13,556 bases of DNA from Actinomycetota bacterium (GCA_003242515.1 QGUS01000021.1:1-13556); one strand, 5' to 3'; positions 1 to 7,517 are shown, counted from the first letter of the stretch. Notes: a model not told the origin generated them from the sequence alone. Numbers and translations: made by a program.

Positions 1-777
<777 letters not shown>

Positions 778-796
778 CTCACGACTCCGTTTCTCG

Positions 797-1678
797 TCAC
801 TTCTGGGATGCCAGGGCCTCCGCGCCGCTCACGATCTCCGTGATCGCCGTGGTGATCTCGGCCTGGCGTGCTCTGTTGGCTTGAACTGTCAGCACCCGGA
901 TCAGCTCCTCGGCGTTCTCGGTCGCCGCCTTCATGGCACGGCGGCGCGCCGAGTGCTCGGACGCCGAAGCCTCGAGGAGCATGTTGAAGACCAGCGCCTC
1001 CACATACATCGGAAGCAACCGGGCGAGGATCTCGTCGGGTGACGGCTCGAACTGGTAGGAAACCCGTGCGGCAGCCTCTTCGTCCGTCATCTCCGGACGG
1101 GTGATCGGGAGGACCTCCTGCTGGGTGGGGGTCTGGGTCAGCGCCGACACGAACTTGGTGTAGAACGCCTCCACCGCGTCGATCCGCTCGTCGCCGTACG
1201 CCGCCATGAGGGTGCGGGCGATCGCACGGGCGTCGCCATAGCCGGGGGTGTCGGTCACTCCCAGCCAGGCCTGCTCGATGCGGTAGCCGCGATAGCGGAA
1301 GTAGTTCTGGGCCTTCTTCCCCACCGCGTAGATGAACACCTCCCGGCCCTGCTGCTGCAGCTCGATGATCCGCAGCTCGGCCATCCGGATGATGTTCGAG
1401 GCGTAGGCACCCGCCAGGCCGCGGTCCGAGGCGACGACCAGGACGGCGACCCGGTTCGGCTCGCGGCGCTCTAGGAGCGGATGACCCCCGGCGCCGGCCG
1501 CACCGACGTTCTTGATCACTTCGATCAGCTTCTCGGTGTACGGCTTGGAGCCGAGCACCCGGGCCTGGGCCTTCGGGATGCGGCTGGCCGCGATGAGCTC
1601 CATCGCCCGCGTGATCTTCGCAGTCGCCTGGACGCTCTGGATGCGGCGTCGCGTGTCTCGGAGTGCGGCGCTGGCCAA
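797..1678 (-). CDS. atpG: F1 ATP synthase subunit gamma
   Basis: Subunit gamma is the central rotor shaft that couples c-ring rotation to the catalytic sites. The 293-residue product has the usual family length. The N-terminal coiled-coil helix carries RRIQSVQATAKITRAMELIAAS (about 11-32), the Rossmann-like middle has ASDRGLAGAYASNI (83-96), and the C-terminal helix has ASEHSARRRAMKAATENA (238-255) followed by NRARQAEITTAITEIVSGA. The start is TTG at 1678. It is chosen because the family N-terminus begins there and a GAGGAG ribosome site (1688-1693) lies 9 nt upstream, overlapping the end of atpA. The atpA stop is only 6 nt before this start, so translational coupling is likely. No truncation or missing motif is seen. 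Confidence 0.97.
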   Translation of the reverse strand: MASAALRDTRRRIQSVQATAKITRAMELIAASRIPKAQARVLGSKPYTEKLIEVIKNVGAAGAGGHPLLERREPNRVAVLVVASDRGLAGAYASNIIRMAELRIIELQQQGREVFIYAVGKKAQNYFRYRGYRIEQAWLGVTDTPGYGDARAIARTLMAAYGDERIDAVEAFYTKFVSALTQTPTQQEVLPITRPEMTDEEAAARVSYQFEPSPDEILARLLPMYVEALVFNMLLEASASEHSARRRAMKAATENAEELIRVLTVQANRARQAEITTAITEIVSGAEALASQK

Positions 1679-1684
1679 GTGCTC

Positions 1685-3226
1685 TTACTCCTCGGTCTTG
1701 GAGGGCTGGAAGGTCTCCTTGAACGCCCGGATGCCCTCCACCAGGGTCTCGGCCTCGGGCAGGCTGCCGGTGTCGCGGATGTGGGCCAAGACGTGGCTGT
1801 AGCGGTCGTTGAAGAACTGCCGCAGCCCGGTCTCGAACCGACGGATGTCCTCCACGGCGACGTCGTCCATGTGGCCCTCGGTCACCGCGTACAGCGCCAG
1901 GACCTGCTCCTCGACGGGCACCGGAGCGAACTGCGGCTGCTTGAGGACCTCGACGACCCGGCGGCCACGCTCCAGCTGGGCGAGCGAGGCGGCGTCGAGC
2001 TCGGAGCCGAACTCGGCGAAGGCCGCCAGCTCACGGTACTGCGCCAGGTTGAGACGCAGCGGGCCGGCGATCTTGCGCATGGCCGGGATCTGGGCGCTAC
2101 CACCGACGCGGGACACCGAGACGCCGGCGTTGATGGCCGGGCGGATGCCCTGGAAGAACAGGTCGGTCTCCAGGAAGCACTGGCCGTCGGTGATCGAGAT
2201 GACGTTCGTCGGGATGTACGCCGAGATGTCGTTGGCCTTGGTCTCGATGATCGGGAGACCCGTCAGCGAGCCGCCGCCCATCTCCGCCGACAGCTTGGCG
2301 CAACGCTCCAGCAGACGGCTGTGGAGGTAGAAGACGTCACCGGGGTACGCCTCACGGCCCGGGGGACGGCGCAACAGCAGCGAGATCTCGCGGTACGCCA
2401 CCGCCTGCTTAGACAGGTCGTCGAAGATGACCAGGGCGTGCTCGCCGTTGTACATCCAGTACTGGCCGATGGCCGAGCCGGCATACGGGGCGTACATCTG
2501 AAGGGCCGGGGCGTCGGAGGCGGCGGCGTTGACCACCACCGTGTACTCCATGGCCCCATGTTCCTCGAGCTTGGCGACGACCTCGGCGACGGTGGACGCC
2601 TTCTGGCCGATCGCCACGTAGATGCACTTCACCTGGTTCGGTGTGCCCCAGAACTGCTTCTGGTTGATGATCGTGTCTACGGCGATGGCGGTCTTGCCGG
2701 TCTGCCGGTCGCCGATGATCAGCTGACGCTGGCCGCGGCCGATCGGGGTGAGGGCGTCGATGGCCTTGATACCTGTCTGCAGCGGCTCCTTCACCGGCTG
2801 GCGCTGAACCACGGAGGGCGCCTGGACCTCGAGGAGGCGACGCTCGGTGTACGGGATCGGGCCCTTCCCGTCGATCGGGTTGCCGAGGGCGTCCACGACA
2901 CGGCCGAGCAGACCGTCGCCCACCGGGACGGAGAGCACCGTGCCGGTCTGCTTGACGGGGCTGCCCTCCTCGATGTGGTTGTAGTCACCGAGGAGCACCA
3001 CGCCGAGGTCGTTCTCGTCGATGTTGAGGGCCACGCCCATCAGGCCGCCGGGGAACTCCAGCAGCTCCGAGGCCATGACCGAGGGGAGGCCGGCGACACG
3101 GGCCACGCCGTCGGCGATGGCGGTGACGTAGCCGACGGTCTCCTTCTGCGTCTCCGGCTTCCAGTCGGCCAACCGGTTGCGGAGCGCTTCCGTGATCTGG
3201 TCGGGGGTGATGGTGAGATCGGACAA
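1685..3226 (-). CDS. atpA: F1 ATP synthase subunit alpha
   Basis: Subunit alpha is the non-catalytic nucleotide-binding subunit that alternates with beta in the F1 hexamer. The product is 513 residues, the full family length. The P-loop GDRQTGKT is at 172-179, the Walker B-like LVIFDD at 265-270, and VSRVGG with the arginine finger R373 at 371-376. The start is TTG at 3226. It is supported by an AGGAG ribosome site (3233-3237) 6 nt upstream and by the family N-terminus; there is no ATG or GTG nearby that would suit. The TAG stop of atpH lies inside this ribosome site, so ribosomes finishing atpH could re-initiate directly. A TTG start for a three-copy subunit is unusual, while beta uses ATG. 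Sequence and codon use otherwise look ordinary. Confidence 0.98.
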   Translation of the reverse strand: MSDLTITPDQITEALRNRLADWKPETQKETVGYVTAIADGVARVAGLPSVMASELLEFPGGLMGVALNIDENDLGVVLLGDYNHIEEGSPVKQTGTVLSVPVGDGLLGRVVDALGNPIDGKGPIPYTERRLLEVQAPSVVQRQPVKEPLQTGIKAIDALTPIGRGQRQLIIGDRQTGKTAIAVDTIINQKQFWGTPNQVKCIYVAIGQKASTVAEVVAKLEEHGAMEYTVVVNAAASDAPALQMYAPYAGSAIGQYWMYNGEHALVIFDDLSKQAVAYREISLLLRRPPGREAYPGDVFYLHSRLLERCAKLSAEMGGGSLTGLPIIETKANDISAYIPTNVISITDGQCFLETDLFFQGIRPAINAGVSVSRVGGSAQIPAMRKIAGPLRLNLAQYRELAAFAEFGSELDAASLAQLERGRRVVEVLKQPQFAPVPVEEQVLALYAVTEGHMDDVAVEDIRRFETGLRQFFNDRYSHVLAHIRDTGSLPEAETLVEGIRAFKETFQPSKTEE

Positions 3227-3235
3227 GTGGGTCTC

Positions 3236-3769
3236 CTAACGGCTGGTAACGAGCTGGCGCAGGGAGGCCACCTTCTTGGCGATCGACCCGTCGATGACCG
3301 TGTCACCGACCCGGGCCACGAGCCCCCCGATGACCGAGGGGTCGACCACGACCCGCACCTCGACGTCCTTGCCCGTCGCCCGGCCGAGTACCTCGGCGAG
3401 ACGGGCCACAGTGGCGTCGTCGAGCGGGACCGCGGACCGGACCTCGGCGAGGGCCTTGGACCGCGACGAGGCTGCCGACTCCATCAGGGAACGGACGATC
3501 TTGGGCAGCTCGGAGGCACGGTCGAGGCTGATGATCAGCTGCAGGACGCTCCTGGTGAGACGAGAGGCGCGGCCGCCGATCAGGTCGTCGAGCACACCCT
3601 GCTTGCGCTCGGCGGGCAGCTGCGGGTCGGTGAGAGTGGCCCGCAGCTCGTCCGAGGTCTCCATGGCGCGCGCCACGGCGGAGAGCTCGGCTACGAGACG
3701 CTCCTCTTCGCCTTCGGAGCGGGCCATCTCGTAGATGCCCGCAGCGAAACCGGCGATCCTCTCTGACAC
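3236..3769 (-). CDS. atpH: F1 ATP synthase subunit delta (OSCP homologue)
   Basis: Subunit delta links the top of F1 to the peripheral stalk formed by subunit b. The product is 177 residues, a normal length for stand-alone delta. It is helical, with the conserved C-terminal block VDPSVIGGLVARVGDTVIDGSI at about 142-163 and a final helix KKVASLRQLV. The start is GTG at 3769, with GGAGAGG about 9 nt upstream inside the end of atpF; the atpF stop is 3 nt before the GTG. Delta is separate from b here, unlike the fused b-delta protein of mycobacteria. It is flanked by atpF and atpA in the standard order. Confidence 0.95.
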   Translation of the reverse strand: MSERIAGFAAGIYEMARSEGEEERLVAELSAVARAMETSDELRATLTDPQLPAERKQGVLDDLIGGRASRLTRSVLQLIISLDRASELPKIVRSLMESAASSRSKALAEVRSAVPLDDATVARLAEVLGRATGKDVEVRVVVDPSVIGGLVARVGDTVIDGSIAKKVASLRQLVTSR

Positions 3770-3772
3770 TGC

Positions 3773-4315
3773 TTACAACCTCTCCAGGTCGGCCAGGAAT
3801 TGATCGATCAGCTCCTGGTGGGCGCTGGCGTCGAGCGTCTTGCCCACGATCTTCTCGGCGAGCTCGACGGAGATCTGACCCACCTGGCCGCGGGCGTCGG
3901 CGAGCGCCCGGGACAGCTCGTTCTGAGCCTCTTCGCGGGCCTTGGCCCGGATCTCCTCGGCCTCGGCCTGGGCCTTGGCGAGGATGTCGGCCTTCATCTG
4001 CTCAGCCTGGGAACGGGCCTCGTCGAGGATCCGGTTGGCCTCGGCCTTGGCCTCGGCGAGCTGAGCCTGGTAGTCGGCCAGGAGCTTCTCGGCTTCCACC
4101 TTGGCGGCCTCGGCCTGCTGCATCTGGCCGGTGATGGCAGCCTGGCGGGCCTCCAGGGTCTTGTTCAGGGAGGGCCACACGAACTTCCAGACGAAGAGGA
4201 AGACGATCGCGAAGGCGACGATGCCTGCGATCAACTCCTCCTTCGCCGGAAGGAGCAGTGCGGCGGGGCCTTCTGCGTGACCCTCCTCCGCGGCGAGCAC
4301 GAACAGGTTCAGCAT
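3773..4315 (-). CDS. atpF: Fo ATP synthase subunit b
   Basis: Subunit b forms the peripheral stalk that holds F1 against the a subunit. The 180-residue product has a short N-terminus, one membrane segment (about 27-46, ELIAGIVAFAIVFLFVWKFVW) and then a long Ala/Glu/Lys-rich coiled coil (about 52-150), as expected. The motif VWPSLNKTLEARQAAI just after the membrane segment is typical of b subunits. The start is ATG at 4315, and its A is the last base of the atpE TGA stop (TGATG), so the two genes are coupled. Only one b gene is present, with no b' paralogue. Four acidic residues and a His lie in the short N-terminal part before the membrane segment. Confidence 0.96.
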   Translation of the reverse strand: MLNLFVLAAEEGHAEGPAALLLPAKEELIAGIVAFAIVFLFVWKFVWPSLNKTLEARQAAITGQMQQAEAAKVEAEKLLADYQAQLAEAKAEANRILDEARSQAEQMKADILAKAQAEAEEIRAKAREEAQNELSRALADARGQVGQISVELAEKIVGKTLDASAHQELIDQFLADLERL

Positions 4316-4596
4316 CAGCCGGCGAGGAAGAAGACCACGAAGCCGATCAGAGCGAGGGCCTCGGCCAGGGCCATGCCGATGAACATGTTGGTCCGGAGCA
4401 GACCGGCCACCTCGGGCTGACGGGCCATCGCCTGGACGGCGTTACCGGCGACCATGCCCACGCCGATGGCCGAGCCGATGGCGCCGAGGCCGTAACCGAT
4501 CGCGGCGAGACCGGTACCGATGTTCCCGGTGAGGCCGCTCGTCTCCTGGGCGAGGACCTGGAGGGCCATCGCCGCCGATGCGATCACTGCATCCAT
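4315..4596 (-). CDS. atpE: Fo ATP synthase subunit c (rotor ring proteolipid)
   Basis: Subunit c forms the membrane rotor ring that carries ions. The product is 93 residues in a two-helix hairpin. Helix 1 has a glycine-rich face (AIGYGLGAIGSAIGVGMVAG, 32-51), the polar loop is ARQPE (58-62), and helix 2 carries the ion-binding carboxylate Glu79 in MALAEALALIG. The residues after Glu79 are Ala-Leu rather than the Ser/Thr pair of sodium-binding rings, so proton coupling is inferred. The roughly 22-residue N-terminus before helix 1 is longer than in many c subunits. The start is ATG at 4596, with an AAGGGA/CGGA purine-rich leader upstream in the 31-nt gap after atpB. Met10 is a possible alternative start but lacks a ribosome site. 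Confidence 0.96.
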   Translation of the reverse strand: MDAVIASAAMALQVLAQETSGLTGNIGTGLAAIGYGLGAIGSAIGVGMVAGNAVQAMARQPEVAGLLRTNMFIGMALAEALALIGFVVFFLAG

Positions 4597-4627
4597 TGTT
4601 CCGTTCCCTTTCTTTCTCGGACTTCTC

Positions 4628-5434
4628 TCAGTGGGCCGGGTGAATCGAGCTCTCGATGTACACGGCCGACAGCAGGGTGAAGATGTAGGCCTGGAGGAAG
4701 AGCACCAGCATCTCGAGCATGTAGATGGCCATGCCGAGCACGAACCAGAGCACTCCCACGACCCCGCCCTTCACGATGCCGATCTCGGGGATGGCGATCA
4801 TGAAGGCGACGCCGGAACCCAGCAGCAGGGCCAGCATCGTGTGGCCGGCCACCAGGTTGGCGAAGAGTCGGACCGCCAGCGAGAAGGGCCGCACCACCAG
4901 CGTGGAGACCAGCTCGATGATGCCGATGAGCGGCCGCAGTGCGACGGGGACGTCCGGCGGCCAGAGCAGGTGGCCGAGGTAGGCCAAGCCCTGCTTCTTG
5001 ATGCCGGCGATCACGAAGATCACATAGGTGGTGAGGGCCAGGACGATCGGCAGCGCGATCCTCGAGGCGATCGGGAACATGATGAACGGGGTGATCCCCA
5101 TGAAGTTCCCGATCAGGATGAAGAGGAACAGCGAGAGCAGGTAGGGGGCGTACTTCTCGCCGCCAGGGCCGATCACGCCGATGGCGATGTCGTTGCGGAC
5201 GAAGTCGACGAGGCTCTCCACCGCGGCGCCGAACTTGGTCGGGACGGCCGCCTTGCGCCGGTAGGCGAAGAACAGGAGCGCCATCACGATCAGCGCGGCG
5301 AGGAACATGTACGCCATCGCCCGGTTCACCGGCCCGAACAGCACCGGCAGCTCGAAGAGCTCCAGGACCGACTCGGGGATGCACAACGGCTGATTTACCG
5401 GGTCGCAGCTGAAAGCGAGGATCACTTGCTCCAC
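4628..5434 (-). CDS. atpB: Fo ATP synthase subunit a
   Basis: Subunit a provides the two half-channels and the essential arginine next to the c ring. The 268-residue protein has five to six hydrophobic segments. The core motif ELVSTLVVRPFSLAVRLFANL contains Arg189, the equivalent of E. coli Arg210 by alignment. Nine residues later stands His198, where E. coli has Glu219, and Glu241 stands where E. coli has His245, seven residues before Gln248. This is the swapped His/Glu pair known from many other a subunits. The start is GTG at 5434, with AAGGAA about 6 nt upstream. It overlaps the last 13 nt of atpI, so the two are probably coupled. Confidence 0.97.
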   Translation of the reverse strand: MEQVILAFSCDPVNQPLCIPESVLELFELPVLFGPVNRAMAYMFLAALIVMALLFFAYRRKAAVPTKFGAAVESLVDFVRNDIAIGVIGPGGEKYAPYLLSLFLFILIGNFMGITPFIMFPIASRIALPIVLALTTYVIFVIAGIKKQGLAYLGHLLWPPDVPVALRPLIGIIELVSTLVVRPFSLAVRLFANLVAGHTMLALLLGSGVAFMIAIPEIGIVKGGVVGVLWFVLGMAIYMLEMLVLFLQAYIFTLLSAVYIESSIHPAH

Positions 5435-5832
5435 TCGAGTTCCTTTTCCTTTCCTTTGACCACCGCCAGGGCCTCGGCGCCGATCAACACCAGATAGGCG
5501 ACGACCGCGGTGAGCCCGAACGCCAGGCGGTCGATCGGCACCAGGTTGGCGATGACCAACATGGTGAGGGTCAGCAGGCCCAGCCGGAGGAAGAACCCGA
5601 GCAGGGCGCCCGCATGATAGGCAGCAAGTCCCATCCTGGCCGAAATCGAGAAGATTGCGCCTGCCAGGAGGAAGTTGCCCACGACCACCGCCACCCCAAT
5701 CGCCGAGCTCCAGGCCCCGGTGAAGCCCCGGGTCAGCCAGAAGACGGCGACGAGGACGGGCGCCACGTACACGGCGCGGGACACCGTGTGGATCGCCAGG
5801 CGGCTCTCGATGGCTACGGGCTCAATGGTCAA
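5422..5832 (-). CDS. atpI: ATP synthase assembly/accessory membrane protein AtpI
   Basis: AtpI-type proteins are small membrane proteins encoded at the head of atp operons. In studied bacteria they help c-ring assembly or act with AtpZ in magnesium/calcium transport. The product is 136 residues with four hydrophobic segments (about 18-34, 42-62, 76-98 and 103-124), and GNFLLAGAIFS after the second is typical. The C-terminus is short and charged (KGKEKELEWSK). The start is taken as TTG at 5832, overlapping the last 11 nt of atpZ, with a weak AGGA about 9 nt upstream. A later GTG in front of the first membrane segment is possible. Function is inferred from position and topology, since the family is poorly conserved. 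Confidence 0.82.
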   Translation of the reverse strand: MTIEPVAIESRLAIHTVSRAVYVAPVLVAVFWLTRGFTGAWSSAIGVAVVVGNFLLAGAIFSISARMGLAAYHAGALLGFFLRLGLLTLTMLVIANLVPIDRLAFGLTAVVAYLVLIGAEALAVVKGKEKELEWSK

Positions 5833-6055
5833 CCGTCTGGTCCTGTTGCTTGATCTGTCTCCAGAGATGGACGAATCCCGTGTACGACCCGAGCACCACC
5901 CCGGTGATCACGAGCCAGGGCGTGGTGTCGAGCCACCGGTCGAGCAGGTAGCCCAGCAGCGTTCCGGCGATGATCGAGTTGAGGAAGGATCCGCCCGACA
6001 GCCACCCTTCGTCGATGGCCGCGGCGATCTGGGACGTGGTGGTCTGCTTGCTCAC
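5822..6055 (-). CDS. atpZ: AtpZ-like small membrane subunit of ATP synthase
   Basis: This is the first gene of the operon and encodes a 77-residue protein with two membrane hairpin helices (about 24-39 and 46-65). The block IIAGTLLGYLLDRWLDTTPW, followed by a glycine-spaced second helix, is the AtpZ/AtpI-type pattern. The product probably sits beside Fo and may help assembly or divalent cation supply with AtpI. The start is GTG at 6055. An in-frame stop lies a few codons upstream, inside the palindrome at 6065-6082, so no longer form is possible. The ribosome site is weak (ACGGGT). The operator-like palindrome ends only 9 nt before the start codon. Confidence 0.8.
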   Translation of the reverse strand: MSKQTTTSQIAAAIDEGWLSGGSFLNSIIAGTLLGYLLDRWLDTTPWLVITGVVLGSYTGFVHLWRQIKQQDQTVDH

Positions 6056-6064
6056 GGGACCCGT

Positions 6065-6082
6065 TTGTGAAACGTTTCACAA
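6065..6082. promoter_or_regulatory. Perfect 18-bp palindrome, Rex- or CRP-type operator of the atp operon
   Basis: TTGTGAAACGTTTCACAA is its own reverse complement over all 18 bases. It fits the Rex operator form TTGTGAA-N4-TTCACAA exactly, including the outer TT/AA. It also contains TGTGA-N6-TCACA, the CRP/GlxR-type site, and the core TGAAACGTTTCA resembles LacI-family operators. Its place, between the candidate atp promoters and the first atp start codon, suits a repressor. Rex, which senses NADH/NAD+, is my first choice because respiratory and ATP synthase genes are known Rex targets in streptomycetes. The regulator itself is not encoded in this window. Confidence 0.75.
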
Positions 6083-6111
6083 CCCTAAGAGGGCCGTTGA
6101 TCGAAGGCCAA
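6082..6111 (-). promoter_or_regulatory. Alternative atp promoter overlapping the palindrome (proximal)
   Basis: TTGGCC (6106-6111) and TAGGGT (6082-6087) on the minus strand are 18 nt apart. The match is weaker than the distal candidate. If this one is used, the start point falls inside the palindrome, near 6075, giving classical repression by occlusion and a leader of about 20 nt. It is offered as an alternative to the distal promoter. Confidence 0.25.
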
Positions 6112-6141
6112 ATCGTACCCGTTCGGGTCTCCGCGTGTCAG
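6112..6141 (-). promoter_or_regulatory. Candidate sigma-70-like promoter of the atp operon (distal)
   Basis: On the minus strand CTGACA (6136-6141) and TACGAT (6112-6117) are separated by 18 nt, matching TTGACA and TANNNT in five of six and all key positions. Transcription would start near 6105 and give a leader of about 50 nt. The palindrome would then lie at roughly +23 to +40, where a bound repressor would act as a roadblock. The assignment is by eye. Confidence 0.4.
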
Positions 6142-6172
6142 CGGGCCGGGACGCCCCCGCCCCTTCCCGCCG

Positions 6173-6200
6173 GGAACCTGCCGGCCGGACCGCCGGTGTC
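6173..6200 (+). promoter_or_regulatory. Possible ECF-type promoter of the sigma factor gene
   Basis: GGAACC (6173-6178) is followed after 17 nt by GTGTC (6196-6200), and the sigma factor ATG is at 6230. GGAAC is the usual -35 element of SigE-type ECF promoters, so autoregulation is possible. The -10 part is weakly defined and GC-rich DNA gives such matches by chance. Apart from the promoter candidates listed here, the divergent gap 6083-6229 shows only GC-rich inverted repeats. Confidence 0.25.
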
Positions 6201-6229
6201 ACCCATCTCCCGCCTCCAGTGCGTTCGGT

Positions 6230-6775
6230 ATGGCAGATCACGAGGCCGTGGTGGCCGCGAGAGCCCGCTCCGACCGGGAGGTGACCGTCGAGAGCTTCGA
6301 GTCCTTCTTCGGCCGGGAGTACCGCCGGGTGCTCGGTCTCGCCTTCGTGCTCTGCGGCAACCGGGTCGCGGCCGAGGACCTCACCCAGGAGGCGTTCCTC
6401 CACGCCTTCCGTCGCTGGGGCCGGATCGGCGCCTACGAGGACCCCGGCGCCTGGGTGCGACGCGTGGTCGCCAACCGGGCGGTGCCCCCCTTCCGCCGTC
6501 TCCAGGCGGAGACCAGGGCCGTCGTCCGCGTCGCCTTGGGCCACCGCGACCCGTTGGAGGTCGACACCGAGGCCATCGCCCTGTGGACGGAGGTGCGTCG
6601 TCTCCCCGCACGGCAGGCCCAGGTGGTCGCCCTCCGCTTCTACGAGGGCCGGTCGATCGAAGCGATCGCCCGGATCCTCGGCTGCAGCGTCAACACGGTG
6701 AAGACACACCTGGCGCGGGCGAAGCAAGCCCTGGCCCGCGCCTTCGGCGAGGAGGTGGTCGATGACGATCGATGA
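6230..6775 (+). CDS. ECF RNA polymerase sigma factor, SigE family
   Basis: This is a group IV sigma factor that directs RNA polymerase to a small set of promoters, usually in response to an envelope or other stress. The product is 181 residues. Region 2 spans about 24-87 (FFGREYRRVLGLAFVLCG, then AEDLTQEAFLHAFRRW at 48-63), and region 4 spans about 119-170 with the helix-turn-helix RSIEAIARILGCSVNTVKTH (141-160). No zinc-binding or extra C-terminal domain is present. The start is the ATG at 6230, though its ribosome site is poor and in-frame GTG codons follow soon after, so the first 20 or so residues are uncertain. The last 14 nt overlap the next gene, which is therefore a candidate partner or regulator. 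The target genes are unknown. Confidence 0.93.
   Translation: MADHEAVVAARARSDREVTVESFESFFGREYRRVLGLAFVLCGNRVAAEDLTQEAFLHAFRRWGRIGAYEDPGAWVRRVVANRAVPPFRRLQAETRAVVRVALGHRDPLEVDTEAIALWTEVRRLPARQAQVVALRFYEGRSIEAIARILGCSVNTVKTHLARAKQALARAFGEEVVDDDR
6751..6755 (+). promoter_or_regulatory. Strong ribosome binding site for the sigma-linked membrane protein
   Basis: GGAGG lies 6 nt before the ATG at 6762, inside the end of the sigma factor gene. It fixes this ATG as the start and indicates translational coupling. Confidence 0.75.
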
Positions 6776-7496
6776 GAGGCTGGAAGAGGCGGGCCGAAGG
6801 GTTCGGGAGGCGATCGCGACCCTCCCGCATCCGACCCCGGATGACCTGCGGCGTCGCCATCGCCGGCGCAGGGCCGTCGAGCTGGCCGCGGGCACCCTCG
6901 GCGGGGTCGCACTGATCATCGCGGCGGTGGCCCTGACCCCGTCACCCGGGGCCGGACACCCGTTCGGCTCCGGCCAGTTGGACGCCTCCGACGACAACGC
7001 CCGGCTCTGGGAGCGGTACGAGGCGGCGTACCAGCAGGTGGCGGGCTGCCTCCGGGACCACGGGTACGAGGTCATCGGGCCGAACCGGTTCGGGAGCGAT
7101 CCCGATGCAGCCATGACACTGGCGTTCGGAGGCCCCAGGGGCGACGACCCCACGAAGCGGCTGGACGTCCAGGTCGTCATCGGGAGCGACGATGCGACCT
7201 GGGACGAGGAGGAACTGAGCCGGCGCTGGGAGCGGTGCAAGGAGGACGCCGGCCTCCAACCGATCGAGAAGGCATGGCTCGAGGCGATCGACCCGACCCT
7301 GATCCCCTGGTCCGTCTGGGTGGACAACCTCCTGAAGTGCATCGCCGAGCATGAGCCCATCCCGGACGGGGTCGAGGCCATCGCCCGGGAGACCTGGCCC
7401 GCCGACACGAGCCAATGGACCGACGCACACCGCTGGGTCCGGGACGCGGCCTTCCGGGCCACCACCGAATACGGATGCCGTCCGTGGGAGGGGTGA
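6762..7496 (+). CDS. Single-pass membrane protein co-encoded with the ECF sigma factor
   Basis: I do not recognise the family. The 244-residue product starts with a charged cytoplasmic part (1-38, including the Arg-rich RRRHRRRR just before the membrane). One membrane segment follows (about 39-59, VELAAGTLGGVALIIAAVAL), and then an outer domain of about 185 residues that is acidic and rich in Trp. The outer domain has four cysteines (96, 159, 193 and 239), an even number that could form two disulfides. The gene overlaps the sigma factor by 14 nt, which is the usual arrangement for an anti-sigma factor. However, the HxxxCxxC zinc anti-sigma motif is absent and the cytoplasmic part is short. 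It may be an atypical anti-sigma factor, a sensor, or simply a co-regulated target. Confidence 0.85.
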   Translation: MTIDERLEEAGRRVREAIATLPHPTPDDLRRRHRRRRAVELAAGTLGGVALIIAAVALTPSPGAGHPFGSGQLDASDDNARLWERYEAAYQQVAGCLRDHGYEVIGPNRFGSDPDAAMTLAFGGPRGDDPTKRLDVQVVIGSDDATWDEEELSRRWERCKEDAGLQPIEKAWLEAIDPTLIPWSVWVDNLLKCIAEHEPIPDGVEAIARETWPADTSQWTDAHRWVRDAAFRATTEYGCRPWEG

Positions 7497-7517
7497 CGGC
7501 CTGCCGGCCGTCACCCC
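7490..7517. terminator. Hairpin overlapping the stop codon of the sigma-linked gene
   Basis: GGGGTGACGGC (7490-7500) pairs perfectly over 11 bp with GCCGTCACCCC (7507-7517) around a 6-nt loop. The TGA stop at 7494-7496 is within the left arm. There is no T tract, which is common for hairpin terminators in high-GC actinobacteria. The gap to the convergent NIPSNAP gene is only 84 nt, so it may act on both strands. Confidence 0.55.

Noticed and set aside
1481..3766. Very long plus-strand open frame opposite atpG, atpA and atpH
   Set aside because: It is the GC-driven mirror of real genes. Its translation is low-complexity, rich in His, Asp, Gly and Arg, with no motif, while the minus strand encodes clear ATP synthase subunits.
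4315..4596. Sodium-coupled c ring
   Set aside because: The residues after Glu79 are Ala-Leu, not the Ser/Thr ligand pair of sodium-binding c subunits, so proton coupling is more likely.
6117..6128. ACCCG-TT-CGGGT inverted repeat inside the distal atp promoter spacer
   Set aside because: Only 5-bp arms in very GC-rich DNA; it is expected by chance and far weaker than the 18-bp palindrome nearby.
6077..7465. Minus-strand open frame of 462 codons opposite the sigma factor and its partner
   Set aside because: The plus strand carries an unmistakable sigma factor with a coupled second gene; the minus frame has no family motif and composition typical of a shadow.
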